A stretch of DNA of 64,000 nt from Chondrosia reniformis (taxonomy: Eukaryota; Porifera; Demospongiae; Chondrillida; Chondrillidae): positions 4,650,001-4,714,000 of the forward strand of contig OX359190.1 of NCBI GenBank assembly GCA_947172415.1, in the 5' to 3' direction. Below the pieces are notes generated by a model, which saw only the letters and a list, made by a program, of their open reading frames with translations, had not been told where the DNA came from and did no database searches. Of the stretch, positions 46,386 to 56,939 are shown piece by piece (the stretch's first letter is position 1; each line of letters opens with the position of its first letter). The position numbers and the translations under genes were made by a program.

Positions 46386-46625
46386 CGTGCGCTACACCTT
46401 CAACTGCTGCTGCTATTTCAAAAGTTGGTATCATCCACGGAGCTGGTACAAAGCTCAAGCCCTTATGAAGAACTGACTGTTCAGCATCTGTTAAGTTCTC
46501 AGAGGATAGGTTGCCTAACCATCTACTTCTGTCCACAGTGCTGAGTGCCTTATCCAATTGTTGCGTTGATCTAGTTTCCAGAAGTCGGTTAAACTTGGCT
46601 ATGTAATGGACTCCTCATTGTCCAG
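46385..46625 (-). pseudogene. Penelope-like element N-terminal fragment
   Basis: The minus strand reads IAKFNRLLETRSTQQL, DKALSTVDRSRWLGNLSS, LTDAEQSVLHKGLSFVPAP and FEIAAAVEGV. The LTxxExxVLxKGLxFxPxP motif with a following (I/V)AxVE is typical of the linker preceding RT in Penelope-like and related elements. It abuts the inverted gypsy segment directly. Penelope-like elements are one of the known carriers of type I hammerheads. Confidence 0.55.
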
Positions 46626-47271
46626 TGTGTGTCGGAGCTTAGTTCTCAGAGTCTCAGTCTTACATTATAGGATAGACTTCTGTAGTGGAATGAACGAATC
46701 CTCTATTGAAGACACTGCCAACGTGCTTTCTCAGCAATTTGGCAGCTGTTCTTCGTTTTGATTGGTGATTGGATTTCGAGGCTGTGCTGGAGGACCTTGG
46801 CCTTGCTGCAACGTAGGTTGAAGATTAGGGGGTTCTTGTGTCTAGCCAGCTTCTGTAGAGTCTTCTAAAAGTCTAGAGCCAAATCATCATATCTCTGTCA
46901 TACTTCAAGTTGAGGTAAGACTGTTACGCTGTCAAGCTTAAAAGTTTTAACATTATAGCTCTATATTCACGTATCCATGAACATATGGGAATCATATAGA
47001 CTCCATCGAAGCAAATATGGGGGCCCAGTAGACCCACGGGTTTCATAGTCGTTGTAGCAAATGGCATGCCATAATTATCATATGATACAAAACTTTGATA
47101 CAATTGTATAAAACAATTCGAAACAAATTTGATATCAGATCTGATTCGTATCTTGTTGACGTAAAAGAATCATTCAATGAACGTATTGAGATTGCATGCC
47201 ATTTCAGTAATCCATTACTCCAAAGTTTACAGTTGACAGTTTCAATAGAAACATTTCAGTAATATACAGTT

Positions 47272-48626
47272 AGATTAAGTGATTAAAACAAGAACAAGTT
47301 AGTAAAAAGTCATGCTGAAACAAAAGTCTTTCTGCAACTACTGCCTGTTCTCTCTCCACTTGTCTCACTCCAGCATCCTCAAGAAAATTGCACCCATTTC
47401 CATAGGTATGTACAAAAGACACATCACCTACAATGTCTGCTGTATCAACAGAGGATAATTCTTGTGACCTCACAAACTTGAGACAGGTCAAAAGTGCATG
47501 TCCTGGCAAGGGTAAAAATGGTGCTACAATTGCTACTGTCTGAGCTTGACAGTCATTGTCTTGTTCTACACAGTACTGAAAAGCCACCAGGAATGTGCCA
47601 TATTGCTCCTATTAGTAAGAAAATCAAGTCAGTCAGCCTAGATACTGATGATTGCTCAGGCAGTTGTACAGAAGTCAGACTGTCATGATACGTCACTTAC
47701 CAAACCCTGATTGTCTTCATACTTGCCAATATTCACAAGCCGTTATTGTTTAGCACTGTATATAGCCCCTCCGTGTAACCATGATAATTGGAAATCAAGG
47801 TGTTGCAGTTAAACATGATTCCTTACTTAAGAAACATCACCACATTGAGACATTGGAACATCTCCAACATGAACAGTTCCTAAGGATGGAATCAATTGAG
47901 TTGATTAGCAAACTGATGTACTAAATACCATGGACAGTATAGCCCGGATAATCCGCCCCCGCTTAATACGCCAAACCACTTAGTCAGCCTGATTTTGTAT
48001 AGAATAAATTCATTTGCATACTAGAAGTATCTATGTAATCTGCCAACCACCAAATTCGCAATCCACCATTATTTTCTTGCCTCCATGGCAAATTTAAAGG
48101 TGTTTTCCACCTTCATAATTCGCAGCTTTCGTAAAGATTTTAATCGTACGATGTAATCTTGGAGATGGCCTCTAAGCGTTTCAAAACTGACTCTAAAATC
48201 GCCCGATTTGTGACTATAAGAGGAAGAATTCGACGGCAATACAGGAGCAAATATCGTTCATCGTTTTATTTAGCTGGTTATAAATAGTATTGCATAATGA
48301 TGATATTTGGCTAATCTGCCAAACTCAATATTTTACCAAAAACGTGCTTGAACGAATTGTGGTGGCTTATCCGGGTTACACTGCATACACTTTGAAACAG
48401 ATAGATAAACTCATATAACATACCCATAAACCTTGCTCACTTGACCTTGTGATGTACAAATAACAGCAGTCCTTGGGCAAAATGTGTTGGCAATGTCACA
48501 GCTAGGAGCCTCTTGATTCCCATACACATAAAACTTCCAAACATTGCTATTAAAAGACTCACATTTATTATTTATACATAACTGATGTAGAAAATTTATA
48601 AGAGAAACCACGCTGGATCTTAGCAA
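47272..48626 (-). CDS. Two exons of an unidentified minus-strand gene
   Basis: Upstream exon 48626-48440 gives NSNVWKFYVYGNQEAPSCDI, ANTFCPRTAVICTSQGQVSK; the donor is either AAG/GTTTAT (phase 0, joins in frame) or GG/GTATGT. Downstream exon from 47610 (TTACTAATAG) reads EQYGTFLVAFQYCVEQDNDC, QAQTVAIVAPFLPLPGHALL, TCLKFVRSQELSSVDTADIV and ends in a stop at 47272. Joined text reads smoothly but no family is recognised. Open frames on the plus strand overlap both exons, so the strand is not certain. Confidence 0.35.
47935..48383. mobile_element. Tigger-type MITE with 5' remnant of a transposase
   Basis: Ends CAGTATAGCCCGGATAA and, inverted, CAGTGTAACCCGGATAAGCC. Internally (+) at about 48163 MASKRFKTDSKIARF is the start of a transposase reading frame that soon breaks. 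Related single ends are at 33745 (CAGTGTCACCTCGATAATCC) and 36958. Confidence 0.7.
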
Positions 48627-48885
48627 AGATTTGCATAAGAAGTTCTCCAGCTGGGTTAAAGAGGCTTACCCCACAGGACTGCCTAATTCCACATGGAGTG
48701 AGGTCTTGCAACAAGATAAGGCAATTAACTACTTAGGAGTGAGCTCAGATGAGTCATGGCCTGTTAAAGAGTTGGCACCACTGCCAATCAGCCAATCAAC
48801 ACAAATTCAGAATTCACCAGAAGTTAAAGTACTGAATGCTGGTTGCATGAATGATCATCAAGAAGGTAGTTCAGTTTAACTCTAA
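48590..48885 (+). CDS. Possible 3' exon of an unidentified plus-strand gene
   Basis: After an AG (TGATGTAG) one frame runs open to TAA at 48877-48879: FIRETTLDLSKDLHKKFSSW, VKEAYPTGLPNSTWSEVLQQ, DKAINYLGVSSDESWPVKEL, APLPISQSTQIQ. Soluble, charged; no family recognised. Could end the gene whose exons lie at 41110-44190. The overlapping minus-strand exon weakens the call. Confidence 0.3.
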
Positions 48886-48996
48886 TATGAACATCAGCAA
48901 TGTATCTTCACCATGCATATTTATTATTACTGTAGTGTACTGTAATAAAATCAATTTTGAATGGCAATAAAATAATAATACTTACAAAATCTTCTG

Positions 48997-49150
48997 ACCA
49001 AGCAGTGATTGGGTTATATCTTCTTTTTGAGCAATGTTCTCAGCATGGGTTCAGCAGCAATTAAAACTTTAAATTCAGCCATAGTGGCCATCTTTTATTT
49101 GTAAATATTATATGTAAGTGTATTTTAAAATGGCCGCTTCAAAGGTTTAT
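48997..49150 (+). repeat. Dispersed repeat, copy 1 of 2
   Basis: GACCAAGCAGTGATTGGGTT, TTGAGCAATGTTCTCAGCA, CAGCAGCAAT, TGGCCATC, TTTTAAAATGGCCGCTTC match 53104-53235 in the same order at roughly 75% identity. Confidence 0.6.
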
Positions 49151-49578
49151 TCATTTAATAGTGCCATTTCGCTGGTAGAATGACTTTCTAATATTATGGT
49201 GATTGTTTAACTCCATAGAGTCTTTAGCAATATCATTTTCTTCAATCTTACCTGACAAATATTAGGAATTTGAAAACAGGCCCGGCAGAGCGGGTCCAGT
49301 TGCTCAGGCCATGTCCGGAGCAATGTTTCAGGAAGGAATGGAGAAAACAGAGAAGTATTTACCTAATTCCGCAGCCTTACTTGAAAGGTTGCTCTTTCAA
49401 ATATAGGTTTAATTGATGGAATCAATGATAGTTTATCCTACCACAAGCATTCTTCAACCGGCCGTGTCTGAGTAACTGTAGCTATCTCCATAGGTAATAG
49501 AAGCAACTATTTATCTATGCTATCTCCCAGGCCTTGCAGAACTGAGAGCCATTTTCGGAAACGATAAAATGGCAGGTG

Positions 49579-49760
49579 CTACTCTCGATGCCAATATTGT
49601 TTACATTACTCTCGATGCCAATATTGTTTACGTGACCCTCGATGCCGATGTTGTTTGTTACTCTGCATGCCGATGTTGTTCAGTTACCCTTGATTCCGAT
49701 GTTGTTTACATTACTTTCGATGCCGATGTTGTTTAGTTATGCTCGATGCCGATGTTACTA
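49579..49760 (+). repeat. 27-bp minisatellite, about 7 units
   Basis: Unit CTCGATGCCGATGTTGTTTA plus CATTACT, with drift between CAATATT and CGATGTT versions. It directly precedes the hAT relic. Confidence 0.8.
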
Positions 49761-49904
49761 AATTCGTTTGAGCACGTGTTCGAAGATGGTATTCTTGAAG
49801 CTAGCGGCGACTACTACCTTACCTGATTTTCCCAATCATCCTTATCACCCCCCTTCCACTTTCAAAATCCCATAGCATGAGTTTGGGAAGAAGCAAGTGG
49901 TTCA

Positions 49905-50790
49905 GCGTTCTTGCCAGTCTGCATGGTTTGGCAAGTAGAAATGGCTTCACTACAACGAAGAAGACGTTTGTTCTGCCATGTGTGTGTGACAGCTTTAAAA
50001 TCCAAAAGGATGGAACTCAAAAGAGGAGACCCAGTCTTCACAAGTACAGGCTTCTGCAATTGGAGAGATGGCACTATCGGGTTGAAGAAGTGTGAAGATT
50101 CCGCTTGCCACAAAGAGGCTTTGTAATTGGTTGTGGTTCTGGCAGCATTCTGCCAGTTTCCCGGACGTTGGTGAGATGCTATCCAAGGAGCATGCAGATC
50201 AGAAGGACAACAGGCAATGCCTACTAAAGGTATCGTCAAATATTAGGTTCTTGGCCCGACAAGGTATTGCACTCAGTGGTGATGCAGATGAGACTGATTC
50301 CAATTTCATTCAGTTACGGAAACTGCGAGGTCTGGATGATCCCAGGATAGAGCCCTGGTTGCAACATAAGACTGACAAGTATGTCTCACATGATGTGAAG
50401 AATGAGTTGCTAAATGTTATGGCCATATCAGTACTCAGAGCTAGAGATAGCTACCAATATAAGTAGATCAACGTTCTTCTGTGTTCTGAGTGATGAATGT
50501 ATATACTGATTCCTCTTACCGAGAATATCTATTAGGTGGATCGATGACCAGCTGGAGCCACATGAAGACTTCATTGGTTTGTACCAGGTTGACAATATTT
50601 GTGCTGACACACTTGTAGCTGTCATCAAGAACACTTTGATTCGGATGAATCTGTCACTTTCGAAATGTAGAGGTCAATGCTATGGCGGTGCAAGTACAAT
50701 GACGGGTGTGAGGAATGGTGTTGCAAACAGAAGAACAAAAGTTGCGAGCAAAGGGAGCAAAAAACATTTTGCTTTGGCCTGACCATCTGA
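49905..50790 (+). pseudogene. hAT-family transposase (ZMYM/DUF4371 type), N-terminal half
   Basis: Plus strand, in order: a TTF-type zinc finger (RRRRLFCHVCVTALKSKRME, DPVFTSTGFCNWRDGTIGLK, KCEDSACHKEA, about 49940-50125), then the DUF4371-like region (SNIRFLARQGIALSGDADET, DSNFIQLRKLRGLDDPRIEP, WLQHKTDKYVSHDVKNELLN; 50190-50460), then, in another frame, WIDDQLEPHEDFIGLYQVDN, ADTLVAVIKNTLIRMNLSLS and KCRGQCYGGASTMTGVRNGV (50530-50730). The latter two carry the first catalytic-region motifs (CxGQxYDGA, where the key Asp is here Gly). At least three frame breaks, a stop at 50466, and no dimerisation domain: inactive. Confidence 0.85.
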
Positions 50791-51440
50791 AAACTGCTTC
50801 CGCCGGGCCTGGAAAATGATAGGTTTTTGGACTAAAACATATATGAGAAGCCCTCCGCTTTGTTGGCCTTATCATATACTCATCATCCCAACTATTTTCA
50901 CACTTTTGTATATTTAATATTATAACGAAGGAGTGAAGAGTCTATTTAAGCTTCCCGAACATTACTATTTTCAAAATAATGTATTTATGTATTAGTGAAG
51001 TTTTTGTTACAAGTAACAAAACCATCAGCTACAATGAGGCATATCCTTTGGGTATCGGACCTCGTGCCAAAGGGAGGGCCATTTGGTGGCCATTAATGTT
51101 GCTGTGACCAACAAGCAGCCATCCATTGCCAAATGTATTAAGATTAATGGTGGCTGGTTCAACTAGTTTAGATGAAAGGTAGCTATACCTCAACTTGGAA
51201 GGCCAGGACCATCGGAAAGGGAAAAAGATGGAATGGAAAGGTGGAATGGGAAGATTTAATTCCCATTGAATCTATAACTTTGACTTAATACCTAAATGAT
51301 ATTTAAGAAAACAAACTATTAAACCTAATCTACCTACGCAAATCTTGAAGAAGAAAATCATAATATAATCCTTTTAGAGGCTGCCTATGGCAGCCCTATA
51401 TTGTTTTCGTAATGTAATATATATATGCCTTCATGTTACA
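50790..51440. other. No gene seen
   Basis: Decayed sequence, possibly part of the hAT element; no frame supports a function. Confidence 0.4.
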
Positions 51441-51442
51441 GA

Positions 51443-51482
51443 TATATACAGTCCAAGTTACAATATACTAAGGTAATCTAAT
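51443..51482 (+). repeat. MITE arm (CAGTCCAAGTTACAATATAC family)
   Basis: One arm matching 6490-6523 with a single G to C difference. Confidence 0.7.
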
Positions 51483-52001
51483 CTAATATAATATAAATAA
51501 TCACACTAAAATATAAAATATAGACACAGGCTCACAAGAAACCCTTTTAACACACAATCAAACACCAGAGGTTAGTTTTGCCTCCAATTATCAAACTAGT
51601 AAATGCAAGGCATTGTGGGGTGAGCCTGAGCAAGTGCCAGTGGTTGTTTCAGTGATTTGTGCCCAATATATGGTACTATCACTTTACCACTCAACCATTT
51701 TCTTTTATCATTCTGATTGCTGTTTAATGTATTAAATAGCCGCTTCCCCAACTAACACACAATAGACAGACAGATAGAAAAATCACCGTTCACCCCAATT
51801 ACTAAGTTAAACATATTTTTATTATATATACATTAATTAAAGTCCTATTTACACATATTTATAACCATGGCAAATATCTGGCTGTGATTATCACTTGACC
51901 AATGAATATAACTTATAACTGGGAACAACATGTAGCATACATATTACCAAATGATACAGTTATTTGGCTGTGATTTGTCAATTTACCTAATTTAAAAATA
52001 T

Positions 52002-52264
52002 TAAGTGTTATTCTGACATTTAGGCCAGACAAAGCTTACCCTTTCAGTATATCGCCGTTTGTTTCAACCATTTAAAAAAAAGAAGCTGACAAAGGCTTAC
52101 TGATTATGTATATGCACGCATATTTTTAAGTTTTAATTTGCATATACTTTATCAGTCGACATATAGTCTGTACATACGTATTTTCAGCCAAAATGAGTGT
52201 TAGATAATGTAAAATTTAGGTTTCTTCTTACATTATGTCAGAAAACCTTTAAAAAATATAAAAC
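52002..52264 (+). repeat. Direct duplication, copy 1 (about 260 bp)
   Basis: AAGTGTTATTCTGACATTTA, GGCCAGACAAAGCTTACCC, ATATCGCCGTTTGTTTCAA, CTTTATCAGTCGACATATAG, TTTTCAGCCAAAATGAGTG, ATTATGTCAGAAAACCTTT are repeated in the same order and orientation at 52637-52884. Confidence 0.85.
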
Positions 52265-52636
52265 AAACTTGGAAAGTAACTAACAAATCTCATGCTCTCC
52301 AAATTCTTCATTTTGTTGAGCAATGATTCCCATCTTGAAATCTTTTCTGATTTCCACGAAGTAGGAAGAACCTGAGCAAGTTGAAGGCAGTATAAAATGG
52401 CCAACTACACCCACAAACTATTATGCAATATGTATTATATTTTACATTATAACAAAATAAGTACAATGTGGATGGGTAACTGGATGGGAACATGTGATAT
52501 GCATATGCTCAATGGGCGTGTAAATGGATCTTAACATTTCCGGTGGCCTAAGTGTCCTTAACATTAGAAACAACCATAGCTTCCCAAACACCACCATTTG
52601 CAAGACATGTAGTGAAGTTAAAAATAAACATATTGA

Positions 52637-52884
52637 TGTTAAGTGTTATTCTGACATTTAGGCCAGACAAAACTTACTCTTTCAGTATGATCGCCGTTTG
52701 TTTCAAACAGTTAAAAAAGGAACTGACAAAGGCTTACTGATTACGTATACACATGCATATTAATTTGCATATACTTTATCAGTCGGCATATAGTCAGTCT
52801 GTACGTACGTATTTTCAGCCAAAACGAGTGTCAGACGATGTAAAATCTAGGTTTCTTCCGACATTATGTCAGAAAACCTTTAAA
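52637..52884 (+). repeat. Direct duplication, copy 2
   Basis: About 90% identical to 52002-52264, with a short deletion near CATATTTTTAAG. Such local direct duplication suggests either element ends (long terminal direct repeats of a ~640-bp unit) or a segmental duplication. Confidence 0.85.
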
Positions 52885-52889
52885 ATATA

Positions 52890-53030
52890 AAACACATCGG
52901 TCTATTTTTAGCTATACATAGCTTTTTTCGGCAATTTTCAGCCTATTTCGGATTTTCGCCCCTATAAAAATGTATAGGGAAAACGAAACAACCGATACCA
53001 TCCTACATACTCTCTGATAATGGTTAAATG
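52890..53030 (-). repeat. Hairpin-ended family fragment
   Basis: TTTTTAGCTATACATAGC, GGGAAAACGAAACAACCG and ACATACTCTCTGATAATGG match the inner and terminal parts of 57838-58260 in inverted orientation. The terminal hairpin is half lost. Confidence 0.55.
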
Positions 53031-53103
53031 TTTTGTTGGACTATACTTAACTTAACATAAACACTTCACATTACTTTGCTACTTCATAGAAACACTACAT
53101 CTG

Positions 53104-53235
53104 ACCAAGCAATGATTATTCGCTGCATTCTGTCTTGAGCAACGTCCTCAGCACGTCCTCAGCAGCAATAAATACATCCGGCGATTGTGGTCATCTTTTC
53201 CGCCATCTTTATTTTTAAGTGTATTATAAAATGGC
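53104..53235 (+). repeat. Dispersed repeat, copy 2 of 2
   Basis: Counterpart of 48997-49150; the end AAAATGGCCGCTTC is identical. Confidence 0.6.
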
Positions 53236-53398
53236 CGCTTCATTTTCATTATATTCTCTTTAACACTATATTCCCATTAAAGTTAATTTTCGTGGTGCAT
53301 TTTTAATGAACTTCGATTATAAATGTCTACATCATGGTAATATTAGGAAAATTAAATAAGTCCTGTGTGCTTTTCCAAAGTAGGTATAAATTTGTGCC

Positions 53399-53585
53399 CA
53401 AATTTCTATGTGCCCTAATTTGGGGCTCTGTCTATGTGCCCTAATTTGGGGCTCTGTCTATGTGCCCTAATTTGGGGCTCTGTCTATGTGCCCAAATTTG
53501 GGGCTCTGTCTATGTGCCCAAATTTGGGGCTCTGTCTATGTATCCAAATTTGGGGCTCTGTCAATGTGCCCAAATTTGGGGCCTT
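53399..53585 (+). repeat. 26-bp minisatellite, about 7 units
   Basis: Unit TCTATGTGCCCTAATTTGGG plus GCTCTG, with CCTAA and CCAAA variants in two blocks. Two further bases away from multiples of three, so no open frame. Confidence 0.85.
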
Positions 53586-53649
53586 AATTTGACAATGTAA
53601 TTACTAAGATTACAAGTCAATCTATATATATACTTATATACCCATGCAG

Positions 53650-54005
53650 GTATACATTGGATCACATCGATTGTCAACTTGCCAGATCCGAAGGGTTAAA
53701 GATCATTCTGGGTTGAGGGAAGATCAGTTAGTGGCTGTAAATACTGTGGAAAAAGAAGGCAAACCAGCAATTGGAAGGGTTTTGAAGGTCCGTGAGATGG
53801 ATGTAGTTGTTCAGTGGATGAAAGGGGGATATTCATCCTCCTGGAAACCCTGGACACTACGAAAAGGAAAGAAGATTGTGCCTTGGGAAGATATACCATA
53901 CCAAAAGAATCAATAATTTTATATGACTTTGAACTGAGTAGTAAGGGATATTTACGTAAGAAAACTGTAGAACACTTAAAAGAAGCATATAGCAACATTC
54001 TTTAA
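53650..54005 (+). pseudogene. C-terminal exon of a chromo-like repeat-associated protein, frameshifted
   Basis: After an acceptor (CCCATGCAG) the frame reads QLVAVNTVEKEGKPAIGRVL, KVREMDVVVQWMKGGYSSSW, KPWTLRKGKKIVPWED; then a shifted frame continues as PKESIILYDFELSSKGYLRK, KTVEHLKEAYSNIL and stops. The layout (IGxVxxVxxxxVxVxWxxGxYxxxWKPW...P..xILLYDFxLxxxGxLxKKT) is a small beta-rich module common at the ends of uncharacterised transposon-derived proteins in cnidarians and sponges. The frame break coincides with a 5-nt duplication, ATACC ATACC, near 53888-53900. Confidence 0.55.
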
Positions 54006-54711
54006 TTATCTATGTTATTGTTATACAATTTCACACTGAAGCATTTATTGTAATTAATCATTTTGCCACTTTTACCTGAAAGTTTTGGGTTCATTACTCA
54101 GTAAAATTACCTTTATCTATTTAATACAAAGATTGAAATTGGTGATTTTGTTAATTTGAAGCACTTTTTCTGATGATTTAAGCAAAGAGGCATTAAAATT
54201 ACTTAAATGTGTTGAATTTCAAAGTATAATTGAAAATATATGCTAAATTTTGAGAAAAAAAAACTTAATCAGAATTTCACAATCCTAATCAGAACATGTT
54301 AATAATAATTAATATATATAATTGCATATGAAGGCAGAGTGAAAAGACCTATTTCCTTTGTATACTGCAAACATATTTTTTCTTCACATACTTGGTAAGG
54401 ATCGTGATTTCCTTTGTCTATAGTTTTTGATTCTTCACACTCGCTTTCTCCTTCCAACACAATATGAGCCTCACTTGTTGATTGCCATCAGAGGAAATGT
54501 CTTCTTCATACGCACTATCACTCATACCTTCACAAACTCTGTCATTCTCCTTCGTTACTTCAAAATAATTAGGCAATTGGAAATGTATGCCAGCACACCT
54601 ATTACTGTCAATTATGCATTAATCAACAACTCCTAAGTCCTAATTGATACACCTGTATATAATTACACTATATATATATATTGTATATTGTAATTTGTAC
54701 TGTAAATAGAG

Positions 54712-55030
54712 AACAATAAAAAATTTCTACAAAAATTGTGAAGATGTAGGGATGGCACAAAAACAAGAAAGGAATTTTATACAGTGAAGTATTAGTTATG
54801 CATGAATCATACAACACCCTTGCTTGTAAGATTCATGCATAGCTAATGCTTCACTGTGTAACATCCAAACAATTCCAGAACAAAGTCCAAAAGCTGATGT
54901 AGTTGTCTAGTTATGGCTGGCGAAGAAGAAGAATATGATAACGAAAATGGGCTCCTTTACCTATGTATAGGGAAAACGAAAAATGCGTCATCCCTACATA
55001 GGGAGTACTACCATACTCCCTGATATATCA
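54712..55030 (-). mobile_element. Hairpin-ended dispersed element, copy 2
   Basis: Opposite orientation to 57838-58260. From left: GAACAATAAAAAATTTCTAC, GAAGATGTAGGGATGGCACA, the TTCATGCAT inverted pair, and GGGAAAACGAAAAATGCGTC, ending in the hairpin AGGGAGTACTACCATACTCCCT and GATATATC. Confidence 0.7.
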
Positions 55031-55288
55031 AATTATATAGTGATCTTTCATATCAAGATTAAAAGAAATATATATTAACAACTACTAGCAAACTATGGAT
55101 TTCTCCACTGCTACTTTTGATGTGAATAAAGGAGTGTGATTTATAATGGCCAATTCACAACCCAATTCAAGGAAAAGACAGCCTCCGAATTCAATATCAA
55201 GCCATAACAGGCAAAAATTTGCTTTTATTAGGAGAGGTGCAAACGTCACCTACCCATTCACTGTCCATTCCTCCTCCTTTTTCCTCAG

Positions 55289-55453
55289 TTCTTCGTAAAC
55301 AAGAAGAAGCCCTATAAATTGTGCATCTATTTCCAGCACTGCACAAGGGCTAACTGTAAATTTGTACACTGGGTTCCTGAGCCCAAAGTAATCCAACCTC
55401 CATTTCCCAAATCCATTCACCCCCAAGATCTGAGCAGAGGTCAGATCAAGTAG
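55289..55453 (+). CDS. Possible terminal exon with a CCCH zinc finger
   Basis: A strong acceptor (TCCTCCTTTTTCCTCAG) precedes a 55-codon frame ending in TAG. It encodes KKKPYKLCIYFQHCTRANCK then FVHWVPEPK: a C-x5-C-x4-C-x3-H CCCH finger as in RNA-binding proteins. Preceding exons are not found; the ATG frame at 55145 (NSRKRQPPNSIS) is a possible one. Could equally be a retroelement Gag finger. No firm identity. Confidence 0.4.
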   Translation, partial: FFVNKKKPYKLCIYFQHCTRANCKFVHWVPEPKVIQPPFPKSIHPQDLSRGQIK

Positions 55454-56939
55454 AGGAACAAGCAAATGAGGAGCCTCATGATCAGCCATTGGATCTTCTA
55501 AGTTTGAAGATCTAGATATATCTATAGACTAAAATAACACTTTGACATTTATTTTTATTATAATTGCTTTCATTACTGTTTATAATTGCTTACTTCATGT
55601 GAACTTGTGAACGTTACATGTATGCAAGATATCAGAACAGGTACATAAACATACGTATAATTATTATTTAGAATGTTGTAATGTGATTGCACAATCACAT
55701 AATGTACTATTTCATCTTCCAATACGACACTAACAAGCCGTGTATGTCACTGCGTACATTTTCTAAATCATGTGACGACAGTTGCAAAAACGTCGCTGCC
55801 TCATTGCAAAAGAAGATCATCGGCTGTGACAAGTCGATGCCAAATATGTAACAGAGTTGGTTTCTCCCTAAGTTGGATGTCACACAATGCACCTTCTCCT
55901 TTTTGGATATTTTCAAATCATGTGTCCAATTATCGCATTAAGTCTTATCTTTTATTTTCTCATTTTAGTTAATTATACGATCATTTGTTTATATGTATAT
56001 ATAATACGAGTTCACACTATTGTAACACTTAATTTATACGTCAATACATAATTTTTGCAAATGGCGGTGTTCAGGAAGTTTTAGTTAACGAAACTTTTCC
56101 ATCGTAATTTATAAAGTTCAGTACACTTAACCTTTTACCGCTTGCGTTTAATTTTTTTCGCAGTAACGTTAAGGCCTAAACACCACTTTAGTGGTGCGAA
56201 CGTTGAAGATCTATTTCCTTGATTTCTCAGAGCAGTTCAAAGCTTCAAGCAGATCATTTCATGACTGATTGAATCCTTATAAAAAGCTGCTGTATGTTAG
56301 CAACCTTTAGGTAAAGTTTGGAAGTATATTACGCCTGTTTTAGATACCTAATATTTCAGCCGAATTCAGTCACTGTACCATACATTAGAATATTTACTTG
56401 CATAAATACCATATACATTGTTACTGACATAAAATCATTTTTCCATAACTCTGCAGCCTCTACAAGTTGCTTTTTTACCAGTAACTACACAATCACTCTC
56501 AAATTAGATCTAAACGACACACAACTTGTACAGTCACTTATATAAAACAATGGCTATTCCACAGTGTAGAAAAACTTCTATCAAAGCAATCTAAACAGAA
56601 TACATCCAGCAAATAACGAAGAAACTATAAAGGAACTCTTTCATAACTTCAATTCGGCCATTTTTACTTCAGTAAACTTTAGTTAATTACTCCGTTTACA
56701 TAGCATTTTTTGGATAACGGCTCCATAAATTACATTTTTTTTATTTGTTTTTATATGGAAAGTACTTAACAGTTTAAACATAAAACTTTTATACATAATA
56801 TAAGAACTACCCTATCGAATCATATATATTTTGTTGTCATTCGCCATGTTTTTCAAGTTGCCATCATATACCCCTATAGCCACTACTAGGTCTTAAAGGG
56901 TTAAGCGTTCTCAATCATTAGGATTAAAAATATATAAGT

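Noticed and set aside
49862-50239. 125-codon minus-strand frame
   Set aside because: Antisense shadow of the hAT zinc-finger region, which carries the recognisable motifs on the plus strand.
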